64,000 bases of DNA, from NCBI RefSeq assembly GCF_008042035.1, contig NZ_RDBL01000021.1, positions 44,016 to 108,015 on the forward strand, read 5' to 3'. This stretch comes from Streptomyces sp. col6 (lineage in GTDB: Bacteria; Actinomycetota; Actinomycetes; Streptomycetales; Streptomycetaceae). The translations under genes were made by a program, and so were the position numbers. Positions 6,989-14,926 of this stretch are shown here, piece by piece. Within the stretch, counting starts at the first letter, position 1, and each line of letters starts with the position of its first letter. Under the pieces are notes generated by a model. It ran no database searches. It was not told where the DNA came from and was given only the letters and a program-made list of their open reading frames with translations.

Positions 6989-8629
6989 TCAGGAGCGGGC
7001 CCCCAGCACGTCGGCCAGGAACTGCGCCTCGTTGCGTCCGAGTCTGGTCGCGATCACGACCTCACTGCCCGTGATGCGGCCGATGACGGCGACCTTGGCG
7101 AGCAGCCGGCCCTCGCCCTGGACGATCGCCAGGGAGTTCGTGGGCTCGGTCCGGCCCGTCACCTTGCCGGTCAGGGTGGTGAACGCCTTGGCGTCCTTGT
7201 CCTGGAACGTCACCCGCACCGACCATCCGCCCGGAGCGCCCTCCTCCGTCTCCTCGAACGCCGAGACCTCCCTGAACCTGTTGACCGTCATGCCGGGCGC
7301 GGTGGAGACGACCACGCACTGCTGCCGGTCGTCCGAGGTGAAGCCGCGACCCGAGGGCACCCCGGGCTGCGACGTCCCGAAGACGGTGGCTTCGGAGGCC
7401 CCGCTGCCGGGGCAGGCCCCAGGCTGCTCGCGCTCCACTTCGAGGAAGCGCACCGGCTGGTCCGGGGCTACCGCACCGCCCTTGGCACCCCCGTCGCCGG
7501 ACCCGTCCCAGGGGTTCAGCACCAGCAGCGTGCCCGCCAACGCGCCGACCGCGACCAGCCCACCGACGGCCCACCGCACCCGCCGGCCCCGTCCGGAGGC
7601 GGCGGTGGGCGGTGGGCCCGGGAGGCGTACCGTCCCGGCAACACCTGCCACGGCCTGCGTGGGTTCGTCCGGTCCGCTGCGCCCGGACCGGGAGGACGGG
7701 CCGGTGGCGCCGACGTGGCGCATCGCCGCACGCAGGGCATCGGTGCGCTCGGCGCGGTGTCGCTCGATGGCCGCGGTCCACCGGGCGTCCAGCACACCCC
7801 CGTCGCCGCGGGCCGACGGCCCCTCACCGAGGTGTCCGGCGCAGTGGGCGACCAGCTCGGCCGGCGTGGGCCGCGCCCGCGGATCCAGAGCGAGACAGGG
7901 CAGAACGAGGGCGCCCAGAGCGGGCGGAAGACCCGAGACATCGGTGTCGCCGGTGGCCGCGCGCATCAGCAGCTCCAGGGCCGAGATCTCCTCGATGTCC
8001 CGGTAGGGCGGCCTCCCCACCGCCAGGTAGTGCAGCGTCGCGCCCAGCGAGAACACGTCGGACGCCTCCGTGGTCGGCTCCCCCCGGGCCTGTTCCGGCG
8101 ACGCGTACGCCACGGTGCCGAGAGCCGACTGGGTCCGGGTCAGGTCGTGCGCCTGCGAGATGCCGAAGTCGATGACGCGCGGTCCCTCCACGGGCAGCAG
8201 GACGTTCGACGGCTTGATGTCCCGGTGCACCAGCCCTGCCGAGTGCAGGGACGCCAGCGCCTCCGCCATACCCGCGCCCACCCAATGCAGCGCGTCCGCT
8301 CCCAGCGTGCCGCAGTCCTCCACCAGCTCCTTCAACGAAGGCGCCGGCACGTACTCCTGCGCCATCCACGGCACCTCCGCCGTGGGATCGGCATCGACGA
8401 CACTCGCCGTGTAGATACCGTGCAACCGCTGCGCGCACGCGACCTCTCGGGCGAACCGGCGCCGGTCGTCCGCGTTGTTCGTGATCAGCGTCTTCAGCGC
8501 GACCGTACGCCCCGCCGGTGACCGCGCCAGGTACACCCGCCCCATGCCACCGCTCGCCAGCTCGGCCAGCACGGTGAACCGTCCGACCCGCTGGCCCGGA
8601 CGCACCGCTTCCGCCCCACCCCACCGCAT
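6989..8629 (-). CDS. Membrane-anchored Hanks-type serine/threonine protein kinase
   Basis: The protein has 546 residues. The kinase domain covers about residues 15-270, with glycine loop ELASGGMGRVYLA, ATP-binding Lys46 in VALK, catalytic Asp137 in HRDIKPSN, metal-binding Asp154 in DFG, and a P+1 region ending ASPEQARG. All catalytic residues are intact. A Pro/Gly-rich cytoplasmic linker leads to one membrane helix near residue 360 (VGGLVAVGALAGTLLVL). An extracellular domain of about 170 residues follows, with two Cys and no PASTA or beta-propeller repeats. The outer domain is the probable sensor. Genes on both sides are unrelated, and the target is unknown. Confidence 0.93.
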   Translation of the reverse strand: MRWGGAEAVRPGQRVGRFTVLAELASGGMGRVYLARSPAGRTVALKTLITNNADDRRRFAREVACAQRLHGIYTASVVDADPTAEVPWMAQEYVPAPSLKELVEDCGTLGADALHWVGAGMAEALASLHSAGLVHRDIKPSNVLLPVEGPRVIDFGISQAHDLTRTQSALGTVAYASPEQARGEPTTEASDVFSLGATLHYLAVGRPPYRDIEEISALELLMRAATGDTDVSGLPPALGALVLPCLALDPRARPTPAELVAHCAGHLGEGPSARGDGGVLDARWTAAIERHRAERTDALRAAMRHVGATGPSSRSGRSGPDEPTQAVAGVAGTVRLPGPPPTAASGRGRRVRWAVGGLVAVGALAGTLLVLNPWDGSGDGGAKGGAVAPDQPVRFLEVEREQPGACPGSGASEATVFGTSQPGVPSGRGFTSDDRQQCVVVSTAPGMTVNRFREVSAFEETEEGAPGGWSVRVTFQDKDAKAFTTLTGKVTGRTEPTNSLAIVQGEGRLLAKVAVIGRITGSEVVIATRLGRNEAQFLADVLGARS

Positions 8630-8951
8630 GCCCCGTGCCCACCTGTCTCCCCGTCACGGGGAAGCCGTAGCCCAAGCGGTCGCGTCGCACTCGACCCGAC
8701 CGCTCTGCATCGTCACGTACGGAACTCGAACTGTGCATGCTTTTGGCCGAGTTGACCGGCGAAGTGGCGGGATGCCTCCGTGCGGACGGCGGCTCGTCCG
8801 TCCTCCGCCGGAAGCGGCGCGAGGCCCTGTCGCGGTATTCAGGGGGCAGGGGGGCTCAATGCACTGGCCGACGGGCAGGCGCTCAGGCTGTACGATACCC
8901 CTCAGGGGTATTCTGTTCGGGCGGGCGCGAGGCGGAAGCGAGGATTCGGGC
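8630..8951. other. Intergenic region holding a CsoR-like box
   Basis: These 322 bases separate the divergent kinase and DUF6153 genes. The only clear signal is the palindrome at 8895-8911. Frames on either strand lack a supported start or recognisable product. Confidence 0.5.
8895..8911. promoter_or_regulatory. CsoR-like copper-responsive operator
   Basis: ATACCCC-TCA-GGGGTAT is a 7+3+7 perfect inverted repeat. It closely resembles the ATACCC...GGGTAT G-tract palindromes bound by the Cu(I)-sensing CsoR repressors. It overlaps a TACGAT -10-like hexamer (8891-8896) and lies 40 bases upstream of the DUF6153 start. No csoR gene is in the window. Confidence 0.7.
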
Positions 8952-9392
8952 ATGAGTGGCGGAGCGGCGGGCAGGCCGGGCAGCACCCGGCTGGCTGCCG
9001 TGTGCGTGCTGTTGCTCGGCCTCTTCCTGATGCATGGCGCTCCCGCCACCGCCGCCGAGGGCTGCCACGGCGCGATGCCCTCCATGGCCGCTTCGGCGCA
9101 GCAGGGTCACACTGCCTCGGCGATGGCCCCGGCGCAGATGCAGGACACCGTGCACGGTGCACCGGTCTTCCGGGCCGGGGACGGTGCGGGAATGCGTGGC
9201 GCGCTGTGCGTGTCCACGCCGGCCCCGGAGCGCAACCCGCTGCCGGCCCCGGCCCTTCTCGCCTTCGCCGCCGCGCTGTCGGCCGGATGGGCGTCGGCGG
9301 CCTGGCGGGCGGCCGTCAACGGGACGCGGCGACGCGGTCCGCCGGCGGGCGGGCGGGATCTCGTGACGCGGGTGTGTATCGCGCGGACGTGA
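8952..9392 (+). CDS. DUF6153-like exported membrane protein
   Basis: This 146-residue protein has an N-terminal hydrophobic segment (about 14-35, VCVLLLGLFLMHGAPATAA) that is a signal peptide or anchor. A Met/His-bearing stretch follows (CHGAMPSMAA, GHTASAMAPAQMQDTVHG), and there is a second hydrophobic segment near 98-115. The ATG at 8952 has GAGG upstream. It resembles streptomycete DUF6153 proteins, which have no known function. The Met/His-rich outer part, the CsoR-like box upstream and the copper-binding-type lipoprotein downstream suggest a role in copper handling at the cell surface. That role is inference. Confidence 0.75.
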   Translation: MSGGAAGRPGSTRLAAVCVLLLGLFLMHGAPATAAEGCHGAMPSMAASAQQGHTASAMAPAQMQDTVHGAPVFRAGDGAGMRGALCVSTPAPERNPLPAPALLAFAAALSAGWASAAWRAAVNGTRRRGPPAGGRDLVTRVCIART

Positions 9393-9496
9393 CAGGCGCC
9401 GCCGGTCCCCGGCCACCGGCCGGGACCGGCACCATGTCCTGCCCTTCCCGCGCGCCATTGATGTGGTGCGCCCGCCCTGAAAGACATCGCGATCCC

Positions 9497-10423
9497 ATGA
9501 ACTTCTCCTCCCGTTTCACCCTGCGCCGCCGCGCCCTGGCCGCAGCCGGAACCGCTGCCACCCTCGCGCTGACGCTGGCCGCCTGCGGGTCGTCCGGCGA
9601 CTCCTCGTCCATGCCCGGCATGGACCACGGCGGCACGTCCTCCGCGGCCTCCTCGCCGAGGGCGACAGCCTCCACGGACGACATGCCCGGTATGGACCAC
9701 GCGGCCGGCGGCAACGGCCTGTCCGGCAACCAGGACGGCTACCGCCTCACCTCCTCCGACCGGTCCCTCGCGGCGGGCAAGCAGGCCGCGTACCGGTTCG
9801 CCGTGGCCGGCCCGGACGGCAAGCCGGTCACCCGGTTCGCCGTCGACCAGACCAAGCGGATGCACTTCTACGCCATCCGCTCGGACCTGACCGGCTTCCA
9901 GCACCTCCACCCGACCATGGCGGCCGACGGCACCTGGAGCGCCGGTCTCGCCTCCCTGACCCCCGGGTCCTGGCGCATGTTCGCCTCCTTCACCCCTGAC
10001 AGCGGGGCCGGCAAGGGCAAGGACTTCGTGCTCGGCCGCACGGTCACCGTGCCGGGCGGGGCCACCCGGACGCCGCTGCCCGCAGCGGCCGGCAGCACTC
10101 AGGTCGACGGATACACCGTGACCGTCAAGGGCGAGCCGATGGCCGGCATGGCGCACCCGCTGACCGTCTCCGTCGCCAAGGACGGCAAGCCGGTCACCGA
10201 TCTGCAGCCCTACCTGGACACCTACGCCCACCTGACCGCCTTCCACGAGGGCGACACCGCGTTCGCCCACCTGCACCCCACCACGAAGGTCAACGGGGAC
10301 CACGGTGGCCCGGACCTGTCCTTCCATGCCGAGCTGCCCACGGCGGGCAACTGGCGGCTGTTCCTGCAGTTCCGGACCGGGGGAACGCTGCACACGGCGG
10401 CCCTGACGCTGCGCGTCGGCTGA
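9497..10423 (+). CDS. Met/His-rich lipoprotein, probable copper-binding
   Basis: This 308-residue lipoprotein has a signal peptide ending in the lipobox LAAC (Cys near residue 30). Two MPGMDH repeats (about 38-43 and 61-66) follow, a motif typical of Cu-binding exported proteins. The body holds two related beta-rich halves, each with an F-x-HLHP motif (TGFQHLHPTMAADG and TAFAHLHPTTKVNG), so an internal duplication is likely. A strong terminator follows the stop. The gene is 104 bases after the DUF6153 gene. Extracellular copper buffering or delivery is inferred from the motifs and the shared upstream box. Confidence 0.85.
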   Translation: MNFSSRFTLRRRALAAAGTAATLALTLAACGSSGDSSSMPGMDHGGTSSAASSPRATASTDDMPGMDHAAGGNGLSGNQDGYRLTSSDRSLAAGKQAAYRFAVAGPDGKPVTRFAVDQTKRMHFYAIRSDLTGFQHLHPTMAADGTWSAGLASLTPGSWRMFASFTPDSGAGKGKDFVLGRTVTVPGGATRTPLPAAAGSTQVDGYTVTVKGEPMAGMAHPLTVSVAKDGKPVTDLQPYLDTYAHLTAFHEGDTAFAHLHPTTKVNGDHGGPDLSFHAELPTAGNWRLFLQFRTGGTLHTAALTLRVG

Positions 10424-10429
10424 ACCCCG

Positions 10430-10461
10430 GCGGGCGCCACCCCGGCCGGGGCGGCGCCCGC
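10430..10461 (+). terminator. Stem-loop terminator of the copper locus
   Basis: GCGGGCGCC at 10430-10438 pairs with GGCGCCCGC at 10453-10461, and an inner CCCCGG/CCGGGG pair extends the stem. It begins six bases after the lipoprotein stop and separates it from the convergent marR gene. Confidence 0.75.
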
Positions 10462-10534
10462 ATCTCCCGTCTGCCGGGAGCGCGGAAGGCGTAACAGGGT
10501 GCGCCGGCGACCTTCGGCGGAACCCGGGGGACCG

Positions 10535-10987
10535 TTACGCGCTCCCCGGAAGCCCGTAGGACACTGCTAGGCGGCCGAGCGCTTCGCGGAGCGCGGTCTG
10601 CTGAGGGGCGGTGAGGCCGGCGTCGAGCCGCGCGTCGAGCGCGAGCGACTTCGCCGTGCACTGCCCGAGGAGTTCGCGGCCCTCCTCGGTGAGGCTCAGG
10701 ATCTGGCGGCGACGGTCCGCCGGGTCACGCAGCCGCTTGATGGCGCCCTTGGACTCCAGGTGATCGGCCAGCGAGACGACGAGGCTGGGTGCCACCCGCA
10801 TCAGCCTGGCGATCTCCAGCTGTGAGGCGGCCAGCCCCGCATCGAGGACGCCCAGTACCCCGACGTGCTTGGGCTTCAGGCCGAGCTCGGCGAGGGCCTG
10901 CGCGTACTGATCGGCGACCATCGCGCCCAGGGCGCCCAGGCGGAAGCTGAGGGTCTCGGACCACTTGACGTCGTTCACGGACAGCAT
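10535..10987 (-). CDS. MarR family transcriptional regulator
   Basis: This 150-residue winged-helix protein has the MarR layout. A central HTH spans about residues 45-100 (ASQLEIARLMRVAPSLVVSLADHLESKGAI), and the wing carries the family signature DPADRRRQILSLTEEGREL. Start: ATG at 10987 preceded by GAGGAAGG. It is divergent from an isochorismatase-fold gene, with a CATTCA-N5-TGAATG dyad between them. It probably represses that operon and itself. The inducer is unknown. Confidence 0.92.
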   Translation of the reverse strand: MLSVNDVKWSETLSFRLGALGAMVADQYAQALAELGLKPKHVGVLGVLDAGLAASQLEIARLMRVAPSLVVSLADHLESKGAIKRLRDPADRRRQILSLTEEGRELLGQCTAKSLALDARLDAGLTAPQQTALREALGRLAVSYGLPGSA

Positions 10988-11003
10988 GCTACCTTCCTCA
11001 AAC

Positions 11004-11020
11004 CATTCAGACTGTGAATG
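11004..11020. promoter_or_regulatory. MarR-type operator
   Basis: CATTCA-GACTG-TGAATG is a perfect 6-bp dyad with a 5-base spacer, in an AT-rich patch that stands out from its surroundings. It sits 17 bases upstream of the marR start codon and 17 bases before the divergent hydrolase start. That is the expected place for a MarR dimer site covering both transcription starts. Confidence 0.7.
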
Positions 11021-11036
11021 ATTCGAGGGTGGAACG

Positions 11037-11582
11037 ATGACAGATCCCGAGACCGTGCATGTGGTCTTCGCCGACCTGCAGGACAGCATCGTGGCCCTGA
11101 GCCGCACGAACAGCCCCACGGCCCTTCGGTGCTCGGCCGGGGCGCTCGGCACCGTCGCCCGAGCGCTCGACATCCCGTTCAGCGTGTCGGCCGCGCCCAG
11201 ACCCGGCGGCCCCGCCGTCATCGCCGAACTCCCCGCGGCATCCCCGTACGTGCGCAGCGGACCGTCCTGCTGGGACGACCGGCCCTGGCGGGAAGCGGTG
11301 AGCGCGTGCGGCCGCAGGACTCTGGTCCTCTGCGGAGTGACCTCGGAGATCGTGGTCCTGCACACCGCGCTCGACGCCCTGGCCGACGGATACGAGGTGA
11401 TCGTGCCGGTCGACGCGTGCGGCGGGATGTCGGAACGTACGGAGCAGGCGGCGTTCCGGCAAATCGAGGCGGCGGGCGGCATCGTGACCTCGGTGGCGAG
11501 CCTCGCCACGGACATGGTCCGCGACTTCACCGACCCCACCGGTCGCTCCGTCATCACGGCCCTGCACGCCCTGGTGAGCTGA
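11037..11582 (+). CDS. Isochorismatase-fold protein lacking the catalytic cysteine
   Basis: This 181-residue cysteine-hydrolase-fold protein has the N-terminal catalytic Asp13 in FADLQD and the conserved CWDD region near 78-81. It also has the loop GVTSEIVVLHTALDALADGYEV, which in YcaC-like enzymes reads G-V-x-T-x-I-C. Here the Cys position is Val106, so thiol-based amide hydrolysis is not expected. Some family members, such as isochorismatases, also work without this Cys, so an alternative chemistry or binding role is possible. It is the first gene after the MarR operator and 29 bases before an MBL-fold gene, probably an operon. Confidence 0.82.
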   Translation: MTDPETVHVVFADLQDSIVALSRTNSPTALRCSAGALGTVARALDIPFSVSAAPRPGGPAVIAELPAASPYVRSGPSCWDDRPWREAVSACGRRTLVLCGVTSEIVVLHTALDALADGYEVIVPVDACGGMSERTEQAAFRQIEAAGGIVTSVASLATDMVRDFTDPTGRSVITALHALVS

Positions 11583-11611
11583 CCCCGCAAGTACCTCAGG
11601 AAGAAGGCCGC

Positions 11612-12322
11612 ATGAAGCTCGCACCCCATCTGCACCGCCTGGGCAACGACATCGTGTCGTGCTACCTCATCGACACCGACGAGGGCATCACGCTCATCGA
11701 CGCCGGACTGCCCGGCCACTGGCGGGATCTCCGGCGTGTGCTCGGCTCCCTCGGAAAGTCTCCCGACGACATCCGCGGGGTCGTGCTGACGCACGGCGAC
11801 TCCGACCACATCGGTTTCGCCGAACGCCTGCGGACCACCCACGGCGTCCCGGTGTTCGTCCACGCCGCCGACGCGCTCCGGGCCCGTACGGGGAAAAAGC
11901 CCAAGGTCGCCGCCGGACCCATGCGCCCCGGGCCGTCGCTCGGCTTCCTCGGCTACGCGCTCCGCAAGAACGGGCTGCGCCCCCGCTATGTCGGTGAGGT
12001 CACCGAGATCGCGGACGGCGATGTGCTGGATCTGCCCGGCAGCCCGGTGATCGTGGGCATGCCGGGGCACTCCCCGGGAAGCGTGGCCGTGCACGTCCCG
12101 GTGGCCGACGCGGTCTTCGTGGGGGACGCCCTGACGACACGGCATGTCCTGACCGGTCGCACGGGTCCCCAGCCTGCGCCCTTCACCGACGACCCCGAGC
12201 AGGCCCTCGCGTCGCTGGACCGGATCGCCGGGCTTTCGGCCTCCTGGGTGCTGCCCGGCCACGGCGCTCCCTGGCGCGTCTCGCCGTCCCGGCTGAGTGA
12301 GGAGGTCCGTTCGGTCAGCTGA
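11612..12322 (+). CDS. MBL-fold metallohydrolase
   Basis: This 236-residue protein of the metallo-beta-lactamase fold has no signal peptide. The metal motif is THGDSDHIG (H-x-D-x-D-H rather than the commoner H-x-H-x-D-H), followed by GMPGHSPGS, the bridging Asp in VFVGDAL, and the C-terminal VLPGHGAPW. The variant second ligand also occurs in other members of this subgroup. It is probably cotranscribed with the isochorismatase-fold gene under MarR control. Its stop overlaps the stop of the convergent beta-helix gene by eight bases. The substrate is unknown. Confidence 0.88.
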   Translation: MKLAPHLHRLGNDIVSCYLIDTDEGITLIDAGLPGHWRDLRRVLGSLGKSPDDIRGVVLTHGDSDHIGFAERLRTTHGVPVFVHAADALRARTGKKPKVAAGPMRPGPSLGFLGYALRKNGLRPRYVGEVTEIADGDVLDLPGSPVIVGMPGHSPGSVAVHVPVADAVFVGDALTTRHVLTGRTGPQPAPFTDDPEQALASLDRIAGLSASWVLPGHGAPWRVSPSRLSEEVRSVS

Positions 12323-13337
12323 CGGGGATGCCCGGGTTCACCAGCCCCGCGCCTCCAGTCACCCGGTTGTCCGAGGTAACCGTGACCGGGCAGTCCGACG
12401 GGTCGTAGTGGGTGACGTCGATGGCGAACCGGGTGGGGCCGGTGGCGCCGGTCAGGTCCGCGGTGTTGCCGCGGAACACCGCGCCGCAGCCCCAGCCCGG
12501 GTTCTGCGTGTGCGTCTGGAAGCCGTCATTGGTCGTGCCGGTGCCCCGGTTGTTCTCGACGGTGTACCCGTTGCCCTTGATGTCGACCCAGGAGTCGTCG
12601 TAGTTGGCCCCGGTGAGGCCGTCGCCGTCGAAAACGTTCCCGGAGATCAGGCCCCCGGTGGTGCCTTCCTTGATGTCGATGTTCTCGCCGCCGACGCGAG
12701 GGCCGATGTGGTTGTCGAGGATCTGGACGTGGTCGCTGGCGTCCGTGAGGGTGTTCGCCGTCCCTACGTAGACGCCCTCGCCCATGCCGTTGCCGGACGT
12801 GCCCGTGTCGTGGATGGAGGAGTTCCTGACCACCCCGTAACTGCTCGACGTCCGGAAGTGGATGCCTTCCATGGTCGTGTGGTGGATCTCCACCGAGTCC
12901 GCGACGACATGGTCGGACGAGTCGATCATGATGCCCTTCTGGCCGCCGGTCACGGTGATGCCCTTGATCACCCAGTACGGGGCACTCGTGAGCTGGATGC
13001 CGTTGCCGCCTCCCGACGGGGTGGTCAGCACCGCGGCACGTGAGCCGGTCAGGGTGATCGGCGCGCTCGCCGTGCCGCCGGTTGTGATCTTGAAGTTCCC
13101 CGAGTAGGAGCCGTCCGCCAGCTCGATCGTCCGGCCCGGCACGGCGGCGGCCAGCGCGGCCTTGAGCTCCTTGCCGTTCGTCACTCGCACCGTGGTCCCG
13201 GCGGAGACCCCGGGCGTGACGTCCGCCGACGCGGCTCCGGGCATGCCGAGCAGACCGGCGCCGACGAGCGCGACGGCGACAGCGGCGCGCTGCGCCGGAC
13301 GCGCGGGCCGGCCGGCGGGGGAGAGGACTTGGAACAT
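12315..13337 (-). CDS. Secreted right-handed parallel beta-helix protein
   Basis: This 340-residue protein has a Sec signal peptide (about 1-38, ending GAASADVTPG) set by the ATG at 13337 with GGAGGTG upstream. The body has VRVTNGKELKAALAAAVPGRTIELADGSYSG-type coils, then successive coils such as YWVIKGITVTGG, GIMIDSSDHVVADSVEIH and GVVRNSSIHDTG. That is the pattern of pectate-lyase-like and chondroitinase-B-like polysaccharide lyases (right-handed parallel beta-helix repeats). A lyase acting on plant or glycan uronates is likely but not proven from motifs alone. The gene is monocistronic. Confidence 0.87.
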   Translation of the reverse strand: MFQVLSPAGRPARPAQRAAVAVALVGAGLLGMPGAASADVTPGVSAGTTVRVTNGKELKAALAAAVPGRTIELADGSYSGNFKITTGGTASAPITLTGSRAAVLTTPSGGGNGIQLTSAPYWVIKGITVTGGQKGIMIDSSDHVVADSVEIHHTTMEGIHFRTSSSYGVVRNSSIHDTGTSGNGMGEGVYVGTANTLTDASDHVQILDNHIGPRVGGENIDIKEGTTGGLISGNVFDGDGLTGANYDDSWVDIKGNGYTVENNRGTGTTNDGFQTHTQNPGWGCGAVFRGNTADLTGATGPTRFAIDVTHYDPSDCPVTVTSDNRVTGGAGLVNPGIPVS

Positions 13338-13539
13338 GACGGCACCTCCGGACCGGCAACCGCAAGGGTCACCGTCTTGACAGGGACACAACAGTGCGAC
13401 GGGTGCCAAGATTGGACTGGACCAGAGTGGGCGTCAAGGGGCAGCCGGGCCAAATGACTTGGCCGGCGGGGGTTCGATCCTGTGCGGCCGGTGCGATCCG
13501 TCGGTTCGGACACGGGCCGCACAGGACCTGCGGATCGGG

Positions 13540-14409
13540 TTACGAGGCGCCCTCAAGGACCTCGCGCAGACGCCGCGCGAACTCGTCAGGCTTCCCCGGG
13601 TGGCCGAACTCCCCTCCGCAGAAACCGCCGTGGTGGCTCGGGAACACGGTGACCGGCTGTCCGAGCAGTCCGGCGGTCGCCACCGCGGTGCGGCCCGTCT
13701 GCACGTCGCGGGACTCCTCACCCACGGCGATCACCACCCGGGTCGGCGCGGCCGCGAGCGCGTCCACGTCCGGCCGGAAGTCGCTGACCGCCCACGACCG
13801 GTCGGACAGCAGCGGATCGTCCCGTGAGCCGTCGTCCTCGGTGGGCATCCCGAACGCGGTGGGGTCGGCCGCCGGCTGGGCGAAGTACGCGTCGGTGAAC
13901 TCGCCCTCCCACGAGGTCATCGCGATGAACGCCGCCATCCCGGCGCCCCACCCCTGCTTCTCGTACGTGTCCCGCAGGGCCGCCCGCGCCCGTACCGCCG
14001 CCGCAGCGTCCGGGACGAGGGTGATCAGCGGAGGCTCGTGCGCCACCAGGGTGGTCACGTCCTGCGGATACACCGCCACGACCGCGAGCGCGGTGACCGC
14101 TCCGCCGCTGCTGGCGAACATCTCGACCGGCCCGGCCCCGAGGGCCTCGACCACGGCGTGCACGTCATCGGCCTGGATCTGCGGAGTGTGGTCCACCCGG
14201 CCGTCCTTGCGGATGCTGCGGCCGAGACCACGGGGGTCGTACGTGACGACCGTCCGCTCGGGGAAGCGCGCGGCGAGCGTGGCGAAGCCGGAGGCGTCCA
14301 TGGGCGAACCGATCATGAACAGCGGAGGGCGTCCGTCCGTGGCCGGCAAGGGGCCGCGCACGTCGTAAACGAGGTCCGCGCCGGGAGTTTCGAGTGTGTA
14401 GGTCTTCAT
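13540..14409 (-). CDS. Alpha/beta hydrolase
   Basis: This 289-residue protein has the oxyanion strand PPLFMIGSPMDASGF, a TVVTYDPRGLGRS strand typical of epoxide hydrolase/haloperoxidase-like members, and the nucleophile elbow FASSGGA. An acid (near DDPLLSDR or IAVGEES) and a C-terminal SHHGGF His would complete the triad. No signal peptide. Similar proteins are common in Streptomyces without an assigned substrate. It stands alone. Confidence 0.87.
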   Translation of the reverse strand: MKTYTLETPGADLVYDVRGPLPATDGRPPLFMIGSPMDASGFATLAARFPERTVVTYDPRGLGRSIRKDGRVDHTPQIQADDVHAVVEALGAGPVEMFASSGGAVTALAVVAVYPQDVTTLVAHEPPLITLVPDAAAAVRARAALRDTYEKQGWGAGMAAFIAMTSWEGEFTDAYFAQPAADPTAFGMPTEDDGSRDDPLLSDRSWAVSDFRPDVDALAAAPTRVVIAVGEESRDVQTGRTAVATAGLLGQPVTVFPSHHGGFCGGEFGHPGKPDEFARRLREVLEGAS

Positions 14410-14591
14410 GCCTGTACAGACCTGCCCCGCCCCCGGAACTCATCGGTGCGACGTGCGTCGGTTTGCCCTGTCGTACGCGTACACGGGCATCGCGTGCGTA
14501 CGCACAACGTGGACACCATGGCGACGGGCTCCCGGTCACCCGGTTGGTCCGATGTCCGATGAGCGCGTCACATCGGGGTACACGGGTGCGC

Positions 14592-14870
14592 ATGGCACCG
14601 AAGAAGACCGAGCGCATCCAGTTCCTGCGGGCCCTGCGGCAGCTCCACCGCGCCCGCTCCTTCTACGCCGTCGGCGCGCTGCTGTGGGCGGCGTCCGTCG
14701 TCTGGACCGGCTGGCAGGCCCCCGGAAGCCGTCAGATGTGGGTCTCCGCCCTTCTCCTGGCGGTCTTCACCGGCCTCCTCGTCACGGCCGCCGTGTCCCT
14801 GCGGCGCCTCGCGGCCGACACCACGTACCGTCCCGCACACCACGCCGCCCCGCACAAGGCGCACGCCTAA
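14592..14870 (+). CDS. Small two-helix membrane protein
   Basis: This 92-residue protein has a basic N-terminus and two predicted membrane helices at about residues 24-42 (FYAVGALLWAASVVWTGW) and 49-72 (MWVSALLLAVFTGLLVTAAVSL), then a His/Ala/Lys-rich tail. A GTG at 14586 in the same frame is an alternative start. No family was recognised. Coding is supported by codon bias and the paired hydrophobic segments only. Confidence 0.65.
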   Translation: MAPKKTERIQFLRALRQLHRARSFYAVGALLWAASVVWTGWQAPGSRQMWVSALLLAVFTGLLVTAAVSLRRLAADTTYRPAHHAAPHKAHA

Positions 14871-14926
14871 GACCCGAGGAACGCGGCCTGCCGGGACGTT
14901 GACCCGTCGTCTGCGATCATGGCGGC

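Noticed and set aside
11018..12322. Long frame fusing the isochorismatase region to the MBL gene
   Set aside because: The first part is out of frame with the isochorismatase-fold gene. A supported ATG with AGGAAG at 11612 gives the normal MBL length.
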